Shown here in pieces: positions 20,110 through 27,211 of a stretch of 29,702 nucleotides of DNA. Origin of the DNA: a virus. Position numbers and translations under genes: made by a program. The notes beneath the pieces were generated by a model. That model was not told the DNA's origin. It saw only the letters and a list, made by a program, of their open reading frames with translations, and made no database searches. The stretch covers positions 1 through 29,702 of IMG/VR virus record IMGVR_UViG_3300046512_000065; one strand, given 5' to 3'. Numbering within the stretch: the stretch's first letter is position 1; every line of letters begins with the position of its first letter.

Positions 20110-22446
20110 ATGGAAGTTTCGCAGCTTGCGCAGCTCGACACACACGCCGTCATCGGCGGTGAAGATCCTGAAGCGTTCGGCATGGCTGATACTCCAGAAT
20201 TCTATCAGATGCTCTCAGCCAGCATCTATCGCGACAAGATCCGCGCAGTCGTGCGCGAGACGATCTGCAATGGCTGGGACGCGCATATCATGGGCGGCTG
20301 CACCGACAAGGCAGTGCAAGTTACACTCACGGACGAGGAGCTTGTCATCAAGGACTTCGGTCCCGGCATTCCGCATGAGAAGATGCGGCCGATCTATTGC
20401 ATCTACGGCGTTTCGACGAAGGTGAAGGATGAGAGCCAGACCGGCGGTTTCGGTCTCGGATCCAAGTCGCCATTCGCCGTCACCGATCACTTCTCCGTCG
20501 TCTCGTGCTTTGCAGGCACACGCTCTGTCTATGCCATCTCTCGCGGTGGCAAAGCTACAAGCGGCAAGCCTGACATGCGCCGCATGGTCGCCGTGCCGAC
20601 AACCGAAAGCGGCGTCACTGTCACGGTCCCGATCAAAAAGGAAGAGCGCGAGAGCTTTGCCAAGCACATTCGCGCCGTTGCAAAGCAGGGCGGCATGCTG
20701 GTGACGCTGAACGGCGAACTTCTGGAGCGCTTCGATTACGAGGAGGCGCGCAAGACTGAGTTCTGCGTCGTCGCGCCTCACTGGATGCACGAAAGCCGCA
20801 TCTATACGCTCTACGGCACCGTCCTCTATCCGGTGATGACGACCGACCCTGATATCTCCAAGCTGACACGCGATATCGAAGGCCTGATCGGCTACGGCTC
20901 GACGCTGGTTATCGTTGCCCCGCCGAATTCAGTCGAAGTCACGCCGTCGCGCGAGTCCCTCTCTTTTACGGATGGAACCACCGACACCATCAAGCGGCTG
21001 CTCGACAAGGCATGCACGCGCATCAGCAAGGCAATTCCGGCAGCTACTAAGCTCGCTGTCGATGCACGCGTTGCAAAGAACGGCCGCCTAGCGCTCGCGA
21101 GCAAGATCCACGCGATCAGAGAGGTGCCTGAGAAGGTTCTCTCCAGTGCGCTCGCGATCGCCGAGCACGCCGTCCGCTCGAATCCTGATAACCATATCCA
21201 GTATGATCGACAGCGGCGCCTATGCCTTCAGGCAGCGCAGCGACTGTTCAAAGATGATCGCCGCACCTTCCGCCGTGCGCTGAAGCGTGGTTACAACGCT
21301 GGCGAGGACAGCTTCAAGGCGTCGAGCAAGCCGCTCATCCGCATTGCCTCGAAGATGGGCATGCTGAAGGATGCGCACCTCTTCAACATCTACGCCTATC
21401 GCTACCAGACGATCGGCTCCAAGACCAATCCGCTGAAGGAGCACGACACCGGGGTCGTTAGGCCTGTCCTTTGCGTGGCGCGCAATCTGCGCGATCTGCG
21501 ACCGACGATGAGCGGTGCAAGCAGCGGTTTTCCGCCGGACAAGGATAGCTTCATCGCCGGCCTGGTCATGCGCCAGTGGACTGCGGAGCGCCTGAAGCAG
21601 CTTCGCGCGCTCGCCGAGCACTACAAGCTGAAGCTGGTCATCTTCGATTACGAAGCAGCGAAGAAGCCGAAGAAAGCACCGGTCAAGCGCGAAAAGATCG
21701 TCGACAAGTATTTCGCCCTTGGTGATTTCAGGGGAACGACTTGCGAAACGGCAAACCTCGAAAATCCGAAATACTTCCTGATGAGCTTTGCGCGCGAAGG
21801 CATGCGTTCGCCCTTTCAGGATGAAGGCCATCAATACCACCACCTTCTTGCGAAGCGCTATCCGGAGACGGCTGTCATTTCGTCCAAGACAGACGCTGAG
21901 AAGCTGATGAAGCGCGGCGCAGTCAATCTGACCGGTGTCATTGCCAAGCGCATTGCGGAGCTCGCTGGGGTCCGTGAGGTCCAATACGCTTACGCGATCC
22001 GCGAAGGCCTGATGTGCAACGGCAATTATCACCACTACCCATCAGACCTGGCCATTTCGTTCGCCAAGCTCGACATGCGGATTGCAAAGCGCCTGTTCCC
22101 CGACAAGGCGACGCCTGGCGCTCTCGCTGAAGAAGGCTTGCTTCTGAACGACGTGATGAACTCGCTGCGGCTCGATTATCAGGACCGCAACTGCGGCGGC
22201 AATGAAGCCAAGCTCAAGATCTGGACGTCTGCGAGAGAGACCTACAAGGCCATGACCACGTCATATGCCGACCAGAAATTCAGTTACTTGAGCGTCCTGG
22301 CAGGCATCAGAGTTACCGGCGGCATCAAACGCAAGATCGATGATCTCCACGACATCATCGTCTTTTTGCAGGACCGCGAGAGTAAGTCAAAATTGACTGA
22401 ATCCCTTTTGAACCCAATTGCTAACGCCCAGAAGGAGGCAGCATGA
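20110..22446 (+). CDS. rIIA: rIIA-like GHKL ATPase
   Basis: 778 aa from ATG 20110 with AAGGAG upstream (an upstream TTG lies in the operator). The N-terminal ~220 residues are a GHKL ATPase: N-box RETICNGWDAH (E50, N54, D57), DFGPGI (82-87, G1 box) and TGGFGLGSKSPFA (111-123, G2/lid). The long remainder fits rIIA-type proteins of T4 and many large phages, which act with rIIB. In T4 they counter the lambda Rex exclusion system; the molecular activity is unknown. Coupled to the rIIB-like gene by ATGA. An operator-like site is embedded near its 3' end. Confidence 0.82.
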   Translation: MEVSQLAQLDTHAVIGGEDPEAFGMADTPEFYQMLSASIYRDKIRAVVRETICNGWDAHIMGGCTDKAVQVTLTDEELVIKDFGPGIPHEKMRPIYCIYGVSTKVKDESQTGGFGLGSKSPFAVTDHFSVVSCFAGTRSVYAISRGGKATSGKPDMRRMVAVPTTESGVTVTVPIKKEERESFAKHIRAVAKQGGMLVTLNGELLERFDYEEARKTEFCVVAPHWMHESRIYTLYGTVLYPVMTTDPDISKLTRDIEGLIGYGSTLVIVAPPNSVEVTPSRESLSFTDGTTDTIKRLLDKACTRISKAIPAATKLAVDARVAKNGRLALASKIHAIREVPEKVLSSALAIAEHAVRSNPDNHIQYDRQRRLCLQAAQRLFKDDRRTFRRALKRGYNAGEDSFKASSKPLIRIASKMGMLKDAHLFNIYAYRYQTIGSKTNPLKEHDTGVVRPVLCVARNLRDLRPTMSGASSGFPPDKDSFIAGLVMRQWTAERLKQLRALAEHYKLKLVIFDYEAAKKPKKAPVKREKIVDKYFALGDFRGTTCETANLENPKYFLMSFAREGMRSPFQDEGHQYHHLLAKRYPETAVISSKTDAEKLMKRGAVNLTGVIAKRIAELAGVREVQYAYAIREGLMCNGNYHHYPSDLAISFAKLDMRIAKRLFPDKATPGALAEEGLLLNDVMNSLRLDYQDRNCGGNEAKLKIWTSARETYKAMTTSYADQKFSYLSVLAGIRVTGGIKRKIDDLHDIIVFLQDRESKSKLTESLLNPIANAQKEAA
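22382..22401 (+). promoter_or_regulatory. Palindromic operator site 10, inside rIIA, before rIIB
   Basis: GTAAGTCAAAATTGACTGAA within the 3' end of the rIIA-like gene, 41 bp before the rIIB start. AGTCAA-AA-TTGACT is symmetric. No -10 box with the usual layout is seen. Confidence 0.5.
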
Positions 22447-23813
22447 CAAATAAGGTTCGCATTGCCGGTGCTATCGCATCGAACACCGGCGTAACGTTTT
22501 ATCTCGACAATGGCGGCGAGCTTAACCTCGCCAAAGACCACCCGACGACGATCAAGGTCATGGACCTCGTAGTCGAGGCGCTGAAGCGCAATGAACAGGT
22601 TACGATCAACCTGGATGACTTCTCGGTCGAGAAGAAGCTGGAGAAGCAGACCAGGGGCGCGATCCGTCTCGTTCGCGGCGCTTTCTCGAAGATCAAGGCG
22701 ATGCTCGGTGGTTCGACCGAAGACGCCGACGTCGAAAAGCTTGGACAGGTTCGACTTGCATCGCCGGCGAGTCCCGCCGCGCCTGTCAGCTCGCCGATGC
22801 CGATCGAGCCGGAAGAGCTGCACGCCATTGTCGACGGCAAGATCATTCCAGGCGTAGAAGCGCTCTCGACGCACATCGAGCACGCCGTCGAGACCAACGA
22901 CACCGAAGGCTTGCAGCGCTTCATGGAACGCATTGCAGCCGTCATCGACACGCGCTCACACTCTGTCAAGGAGCTGCTTAATTTCATGAGGCGCGGTGAT
23001 CTGCCGATCGCGAAGGACGGCTCGATCGTCGCTTACAAGGTGCTGCAGTCGAGAGCCACTGGCTTCGTCGATTGCCACTCGAAGAAGGTGACGCAGAAGC
23101 TCGGCTCTTTCGTGCAGATGGACGAAAAACTCGTCGATCCGAACCGTCGCAACGAATGCTCGACTGGCCTGCATATCGCGCGCCGTGCTTATCTCAGCGG
23201 CTTTGGTGGCGACATCATCACACTGGTCAAGGTCGCACCTGAAGACGTGATCGCGGTTCCGCCAGGTGAGCCGAACAAGATGCGCGCCAAAGGCTATCAC
23301 ATCTGCGCTGTGCTGCCGAAGGACGTTCACCAGACCCTACGCAACAACCAGCCGATGACTGGCAATGAGAAGGCGGCAAAGCTGCTCGCTGACGTGATCG
23401 CCGGCAATCACACGCCCATCCTCGAGTTCGTCAATATCGGCTCTGCAATGGGCGGCAATGTGACCGTCACGCCCGTCGAAGGCGCCAAGAAGATTGCTCG
23501 TGCTGCAGTCGGCACCTCTGGCACCGCAAAGGCGCTCGATGACAAGGCGCCTGAAGAGAAGGTCGAGCTGTCGCTCAAGGAAGTCCGGAAGAAGGTCGAT
23601 GATGCTTACGTAGAGGCCAAGAAGGTCAAGAAGCCAAAGGCAGTGAAGACTACGAAGGCCAAGGCTCCTGCGAAATCGGCACCTGTCGCACGGCAGATCC
23701 CTGAGAAGTATCAGAAGGCGCTCGATCTGATTGCAGCCGGTCAGTCCCAGCGCGAGGTGGCGAAGCTCCTCAACGTCTGCCCCAAGACGATGCGCAAATA
23801 CCTGAAGGGCTGA
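22443..23813 (+). CDS. rIIB: rIIB-like protein with C-terminal helix-turn-helix
   Basis: 456 aa. The central part carries the rIIB hallmark: LLNFMRRGDLPIAKDGSIVA, then YKVLQSRATGFVDCHSKKV, DPNRRNECSTGLHIARRAYL, and VKVAPEDVIAVPPGEPNKMR followed by AKGYHIC. After a Lys/Ala-rich linker (~385-415), the C-terminus (YQKALDLIAAGQSQREVAKL, then LNVCPKTMRKYLKG) has the spacing of a helix-turn-helix resembling resolvase/sigma-4 types. Partner of the rIIA-like protein. The HTH suggests DNA contact, which makes it a candidate regulator; this is inference. Confidence 0.82.
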   Translation: MTNKVRIAGAIASNTGVTFYLDNGGELNLAKDHPTTIKVMDLVVEALKRNEQVTINLDDFSVEKKLEKQTRGAIRLVRGAFSKIKAMLGGSTEDADVEKLGQVRLASPASPAAPVSSPMPIEPEELHAIVDGKIIPGVEALSTHIEHAVETNDTEGLQRFMERIAAVIDTRSHSVKELLNFMRRGDLPIAKDGSIVAYKVLQSRATGFVDCHSKKVTQKLGSFVQMDEKLVDPNRRNECSTGLHIARRAYLSGFGGDIITLVKVAPEDVIAVPPGEPNKMRAKGYHICAVLPKDVHQTLRNNQPMTGNEKAAKLLADVIAGNHTPILEFVNIGSAMGGNVTVTPVEGAKKIARAAVGTSGTAKALDDKAPEEKVELSLKEVRKKVDDAYVEAKKVKKPKAVKTTKAKAPAKSAPVARQIPEKYQKALDLIAAGQSQREVAKLLNVCPKTMRKYLKG

Positions 23814-23814
23814 C

Positions 23815-23967
23815 ATGACGCGCATTGAAGCTCGCATCCAACGCAATCGAGTGATCGCCAGGTTCCTTTTCGTGGCGGCACTCATCGCTCTCGCAGCCGA
23901 CTTCGCTCAGCAAGCCGGCCTCATCCCTCACCTCGAGCCTGCACCGCTCACACGGAGTATCAAGTGA
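23815..23967 (+). CDS. Small single-span membrane protein
   Basis: 50 aa, ATG 23815 one base after the rIIB stop. A basic N-terminus (MTRIEARIQRNRVIAR) is followed by one hydrophobic helix (FLFVAALIALAADFA) and a short Pro-rich tail ending RSIK. Likely inner-membrane with N-in topology. Its TGA overlaps the GTG of the next gene. Ribosome binding would depend on coupling to rIIB. A phage rII-associated membrane function is conceivable but unproven. Confidence 0.5.
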   Translation: MTRIEARIQRNRVIARFLFVAALIALAADFAQQAGLIPHLEPAPLTRSIK

Positions 23968-24371
23968 GTAGGCCTTCGCTCTACGGGACTTGGGGCTCGA
24001 TGATGCAGCGCTGTTACAACACAGAACGCGATTCCTACCCCAAATACGGTGGTCGCGGCATCAAGGTCTGCGATCGCTGGCACGACTTCCGGAACTTCGA
24101 GGCGGATATGTCGCCTCGACCAGATAACACAAGCCTCGATCGTATCGACAACGAAGGAGACTATGAACCTTCAAATTGTCGATGGGCTACGCGCACTGAA
24201 CAAGCGCGCAACCGCATGTCGAATGTTCCCCTCGAATTTGAAGGCGTCACCAAGCTTGAGTGCGAATGGTGCGAGGAGAAGGGAATGAAACCAGGAGCCA
24301 TCAGAAAACGTCTGAGACGCGGCTGGACCGTCGAGCAGGCTATTTCTCTACCACAAGGAGTTAGACTTTGA
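23964..24371 (+). CDS. HNH/treble-clef endonuclease-like protein
   Basis: 135 aa from GTG 23964 (GTGA overlap). Typical of a widespread phage family: LYGTWGSMMQRCYN, YPKYGGRGIKVCDRWHDFRNF, TSLDRIDNEGDYEPSNCRWA, TRTEQARNR. The paired CxxC-like and Asp/Asn residues form a small treble-clef, HNH-like nuclease core. The C-terminal part (FEGVTKLECEWCEEKGMKPG, IRKRLRRGWTVEQAI) resembles the NUMOD-type DNA-recognition helix-turn-helix of homing endonucleases. Probably a free-standing mobile gene inserted between the rII and HD genes. Confidence 0.7.
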   Translation: MSRPSLYGTWGSMMQRCYNTERDSYPKYGGRGIKVCDRWHDFRNFEADMSPRPDNTSLDRIDNEGDYEPSNCRWATRTEQARNRMSNVPLEFEGVTKLECEWCEEKGMKPGAIRKRLRRGWTVEQAISLPQGVRL

Positions 24372-25024
24372 ACACTGAACGCAAATCCAATTACATGCAC
24401 ACTTCGAACGGCAAGAAATACTGGCCGCTCGATCCGCGCCCTGAAGAAGTCCACCTCGAGGTCGTGGCGCACCACCTGGCAACGCGTGCTCGCTACAACG
24501 GCGCAACGCAGCATCCGGTCTTCAAGTCGCGCATCCTTTTCTCGGTGGCTGAACACTCGGTTTTGGTGTCTCGCTTCATCGAGGAAGAGCTTGGTCGCCC
24601 TGATCTGGCGCTCGAAGGTCTCATGCACGACGGCTCCGAAGCGTTCAACGGCGATCTCATCCGGCCGCTGAAGTATGACGACAGCTTCCGTGCGCCATTC
24701 CAGCGCGTCGAGGTTCTGAACGAGAAGGCCAATGCTCTGCGCTTCGGTCTGGTCTATCCCTATCCGGAAGAGATCAAGATCGCCGACGAGGCTGTTACCG
24801 CGGCTGAAGTCAATCAGATCATCGTCAAGGCGCCTGAAGATGACTGGAGCTTCGGCAAGCTGCATGACGACACGCGCGTCGCGCCATACGAGATCGAAAT
24901 GCTCCTGCCCTACGAGGCCAAGGTGCTCTTCCTCGATCGCTTCTATGAATTGGCTCGTCGGCGGAAGGTTGAGGGATATGAAAGATATTTCGACGCCTCG
25001 CTTGCATCCCAATCTGCTGCGTGA
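24368..25024 (+). CDS. HD-domain phosphohydrolase (YfbR-like 5'-deoxynucleotidase)
   Basis: 218 aa from TTG 24368 (TTGA overlap, AAGGAG 7 bp upstream). HD motifs: VVAHHLATRARYNG (H35/H36), SVAEHSVLVSRF (H63) and LEGLMHDGSEAFNGDLIRPL (HD 87-88, E91), followed by IADEAVTAAEVNQI. The pattern 'AeHS..vs.....ALlHDa.EA..gDi..PlK' matches YfbR-type deoxyribonucleoside 5'-monophosphatases, which would adjust dNMP pools beside ThyA and dUTPase. Substrate not determinable from sequence. Confidence 0.78.
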   Translation: MNTERKSNYMHTSNGKKYWPLDPRPEEVHLEVVAHHLATRARYNGATQHPVFKSRILFSVAEHSVLVSRFIEEELGRPDLALEGLMHDGSEAFNGDLIRPLKYDDSFRAPFQRVEVLNEKANALRFGLVYPYPEEIKIADEAVTAAEVNQIIVKAPEDDWSFGKLHDDTRVAPYEIEMLLPYEAKVLFLDRFYELARRRKVEGYERYFDASLASQSAA

Positions 25025-25048
25025 CATTGTCAGTAAATGCTGACTGAC
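25002..25048 (+). promoter_or_regulatory. Promoter plus palindromic operator site 11
   Basis: TTGCAT (25002-25007), CCCA, 17-bp spacer, CATTGT (25025-25030), and GTCAGTAAATGCTGACTGAC (25029-25048). It overlaps the end of the HD gene. The operator contains the ATG (25037) of the next gene. Confidence 0.6.
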
Positions 25049-25297
25049 AACTTTAAGCAATCGAACGACGAATGGGTGAGCTTCAACTCGGAGCTCACCC
25101 GTAAACTTGAGACGGTGATGGAGCGGTGGGTGACGAACCACACGCAAGGCAAGATCACCGATCGCGAGCTTTACATCCTGACGAGTGCGCTCTGGGACAC
25201 ATGCTCAGGGCTCACACAAGAACAGCCTTTGCGCCTCCTCGAGCAAATCAACAAGGAGCTGCGCCTGAAGATGAAAGCAGAACGGTCCAAGGCATGA
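25037..25297 (+). CDS. Hypothetical protein, possibly leaderless
   Basis: 86 aa if started at ATG 25037, which lies inside the palindromic operator and about 7 bp after the -10-like box, with no Shine-Dalgarno. The mRNA would then begin at or near the start codon. In-frame alternatives are GTG 25076 and ATG 25118, also without good ribosome sites. Sequence is helical: FNSELTRKLETVMERWVTNH, TDRELYILTSALWDTCSGL, LRLLEQINKELRLKMKAER. Function unknown. ATGA overlap with the HNH gene. Confidence 0.55.
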   Translation: MLTDNFKQSNDEWVSFNSELTRKLETVMERWVTNHTQGKITDRELYILTSALWDTCSGLTQEQPLRLLEQINKELRLKMKAERSKA

Positions 25298-25869
25298 GCG
25301 AGAAGTTCGACAAAGATTCCTGGATCCTCTCTGCGATCAAAGCGAAATACATCGTGCCGCAGGAAGACGGCACGATCTACCGCCGCATTAGCTGCACGCG
25401 CGACGGCAAGCGCATGAGCGCTGAAGTCCGCAGCGTCAAATACACGACGCACAAGAAGTCCGGTCGCGTGTTCTTCAACATGACCTGGCTCGGCATCACG
25501 AAGTCGGTGCTCGTCAATCGCGTGATCGCGCTGGCCTTCCTGCCGAACCCCGACAATCTCCCCCAGGTCAACCATGTGGACGGCGAGAAGCAGCACAACT
25601 ACCTGCGTCAGCCGACCGAAGAGCTGAAAGCCAAGTGGGGTGAATACCAGCTCGAATGGTCCACCGGCCAGGACAATGAGAAGCACGCTCACCGCACCGG
25701 TCTGAAGACAGGCCGCGGATCTCAGAATTCGAACGCCAAGCTGACCGCCAACGACGTCGTGGCAATCCGCGCATCCCAGGCGGGAGCTGCTGATCTCGCC
25801 AAACAATACGGCGTGGCGCGCTCGACCATCACCAACATCATCAACAAGAGGACATGGACGCACGTATGA
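25294..25869 (+). CDS. HNH endonuclease with C-terminal helix-turn-helix
   Basis: 191 aa from ATG 25294 (ATGA overlap), preferred over a longer upstream reading. HNH_3-type core: LVNRVIALAFLPNPDNLPQV (74-92 region), NHVDGEKQHNYLR with H94 and N102, and a following EWSTGQDNEKHAHR, after a short insert (QPTEELKAKWGEYQ). The C-terminus SNAKLTANDVVAIRASQAGA and ADLAKQYGVARSTITNIINK is a DNA-binding HTH as in free-standing homing endonucleases. Likely a mobile gene; cleavage site unknown. Confidence 0.8.
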   Translation: MSEKFDKDSWILSAIKAKYIVPQEDGTIYRRISCTRDGKRMSAEVRSVKYTTHKKSGRVFFNMTWLGITKSVLVNRVIALAFLPNPDNLPQVNHVDGEKQHNYLRQPTEELKAKWGEYQLEWSTGQDNEKHAHRTGLKTGRGSQNSNAKLTANDVVAIRASQAGAADLAKQYGVARSTITNIINKRTWTHV

Positions 25870-26216
25870 TCGACATTTTCGTCTTCGGCTCAAACCTAGC
25901 CGGCCGACATGGCGCTGGCGCTGCAAAGTTCGCAGTCGAACACCACGGCGCGGTCTACGGTCGCGGCATTGGTATCCAGGGTCACAGCTACGGCATTCCG
26001 ACGAAGGACCAGTTCATCAAGACACTGCCGCTCAACATCATCGAGCGGCACGTCGAAGTCTTCAAGACGTTCGCGCGCAACCATGATGAGCTGACCTTCT
26101 ACGTCACGCCGATCGGTTGCGGTCTCGCCGGCTACAAGCGCGAGCAGATCAAGCCGTTCTTCGAGGACATGCCGTGCAACTGCCGCTTCGCTGAAACCTG
26201 GGAGGAGGTGGAATGA
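25866..26216 (+). CDS. Phage non-structural protein resembling the A1S_2505 family
   Basis: 116 aa, ATGA overlap with the HNH gene. IFVFGSNLAGRHGAGAAKFA, then YGRGIGIQGHSYGIPTKDQF, FYVTPIGCGLAGYKREQI and KPFFEDMP. This glycine-rich pattern (FGSNLAG..G.GAA; G.SY.IPTKD; GCGLAGY) is a phage family I recall under the label A1S_2505, with a likeness to macro-type nucleotide/ADP-ribose binding folds. No activity is established to my knowledge. The name is from memory. Confidence 0.65.
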   Translation: MIDIFVFGSNLAGRHGAGAAKFAVEHHGAVYGRGIGIQGHSYGIPTKDQFIKTLPLNIIERHVEVFKTFARNHDELTFYVTPIGCGLAGYKREQIKPFFEDMPCNCRFAETWEEVE

Positions 26217-26443
26217 AGATGAACTGGCAAAAGGCGCGGAGCGTCGAACGCAGCCGTGCGTGCTTTGAACCCATGCGCACCGCAGAACTTCCATCCGAAG
26301 AGCTTAGAGAGTTTCAGCGTCGCCCTAGTGGCGAAAAGCATGAGGCTACAATGACAATTCCAAAGGAAACACAAGAGAGACGCAGACAACATCGCAGAAG
26401 CGGTCCAGCTCGCGGTCGCAATTTCAAAGGAGCGATCGACTGA
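26213..26443 (+). CDS. Small basic hypothetical protein
   Basis: 76 aa from ATG 26213 (overlapping the previous stop) with GGAGGTGGA upstream; ATG 26219 is an alternative. Very Arg-rich and probably disordered: ARSVERSRACFEPMRTAELP, REFQRRPSGEK, and the end QERRRQHRRSGPARGRNFKG. It may bind nucleic acid by charge. No family recognised. Confidence 0.5.
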   Translation: MKMNWQKARSVERSRACFEPMRTAELPSEELREFQRRPSGEKHEATMTIPKETQERRRQHRRSGPARGRNFKGAID

Positions 26444-26610
26444 TGGAGCCTTTCGTCCTCGGTCTCATCGCAGCCATCGGCGCCGCACTCGTCTTCATCC
26501 CTCTCCTCGTCACCTGCTCTTCCTGTTTTGAAATCTGGAGAACCATCCGTGGAACCAATTATTGCAGCCCTCGACACCGAAACCACCGGCCTAAGGCCGG
26601 GAGATCATAG
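26443..26610 (+). CDS. Small single-span membrane protein
   Basis: 55 aa from ATG 26443 (TGATG overlap, AAGGAG upstream). One hydrophobic N-terminal helix (FVLGLIAAIGAALVFIPLLV) followed by TCSSCFEIW and a basic tail ending KAGRSS. The last ~20 codons overlap the exonuclease gene in another frame. It fills the gap between neighbours and has a good ribosome site, which supports it. Function unknown. Confidence 0.5.
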   Translation: MEPFVLGLIAAIGAALVFIPLLVTCSSCFEIWRTIRGTNYCSPRHRNHRPKAGRS

Positions 26611-27118
26611 GTTCGTCGAAATCTATATCAGCCTTTGGCGCGGCAGCACCAAGATCTACGAATATCACACGTTGATTGATCCGCAGCGCTCCATCCCGGC
26701 TGACGTCCAGGCCATTCACGGCATCACGCCGTCTGACGTCGCCGGCAAGCCGACCTGGCAGCAGGTAGCGAAGAACGTCCAGGCGGTGCTCGCCAAGGCT
26801 GACGCTCATATGGCGCACAATGCCGCGTTCGATATGGAATTCATCGAAGTCGAGCTGAAACGCCTGAAGCTCGACATGCCGAAGCGACCGGTCATCGACA
26901 CTATGGACTATGTCTGGGCAACGCCGGACGGAAAGAAGCCTTCGCTCCTGGAGCTCTGCACGGCTTGCGGCATTGCTTACGACAAGAGCCAGGCTCACCG
27001 CGCCGACTACGACGTTGGCGTCATGGTGCAAGCCTACCACAAGGCGATCGAATTCGGCTTTGCACAGCCGTTCGTGAAGCCGGCAGCGGAAACTGAAGAA
27101 ACCGCTCTTGCTGCCTGA
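26549..27118 (+). CDS. DnaQ-like 3'-5' exonuclease (DEDDh)
   Basis: 189 aa from GTG 26549, chosen because GGAG ends 8 bp before it and the protein then starts directly at the first exonuclease strand; TTG 26528 is an alternative. ExoI AALDTETTGL (D9, E11), IHGIT (57-61), ExoII AHNAAFDMEF (D95), VIDTMDY, ExoIII HRADYDVGVM (H150, D155). Proofreading-type exonuclease, either a polymerase partner or a repair nuclease. No polymerase is fused. Last gene of its operon. Confidence 0.85.
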   Translation: MEPIIAALDTETTGLRPGDHRFVEIYISLWRGSTKIYEYHTLIDPQRSIPADVQAIHGITPSDVAGKPTWQQVAKNVQAVLAKADAHMAHNAAFDMEFIEVELKRLKLDMPKRPVIDTMDYVWATPDGKKPSLLELCTACGIAYDKSQAHRADYDVGVMVQAYHKAIEFGFAQPFVKPAAETEETALAA

Positions 27119-27127
27119 CATATCCAC

Positions 27128-27194
27128 CCGAACCCCTGCGTGCGCTTCGCTATAACGTATTTGTAAACGAAAACAACGCGCTAGCGAAGCGCAC
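27128..27194 (+). promoter_or_regulatory. Promoter flanked by a 13-bp inverted repeat
   Basis: CCGAAC-CCC, ~17-bp spacer, TATAAC (27151-27156). GTGCGCTTCGCTA (27140-27152) and TAGCGAAGCGCAC (27182-27194) are a perfect 13-bp inverted repeat 29 bp apart. The left arm runs into the -10 box and the right arm lies in the leader. The usual 20-bp palindrome is absent. CGCTA/TAGCG echoes the class B operator. Confidence 0.55.
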
Positions 27195-27211
27195 AGCAAG
27201 GAGCTTTTGAA

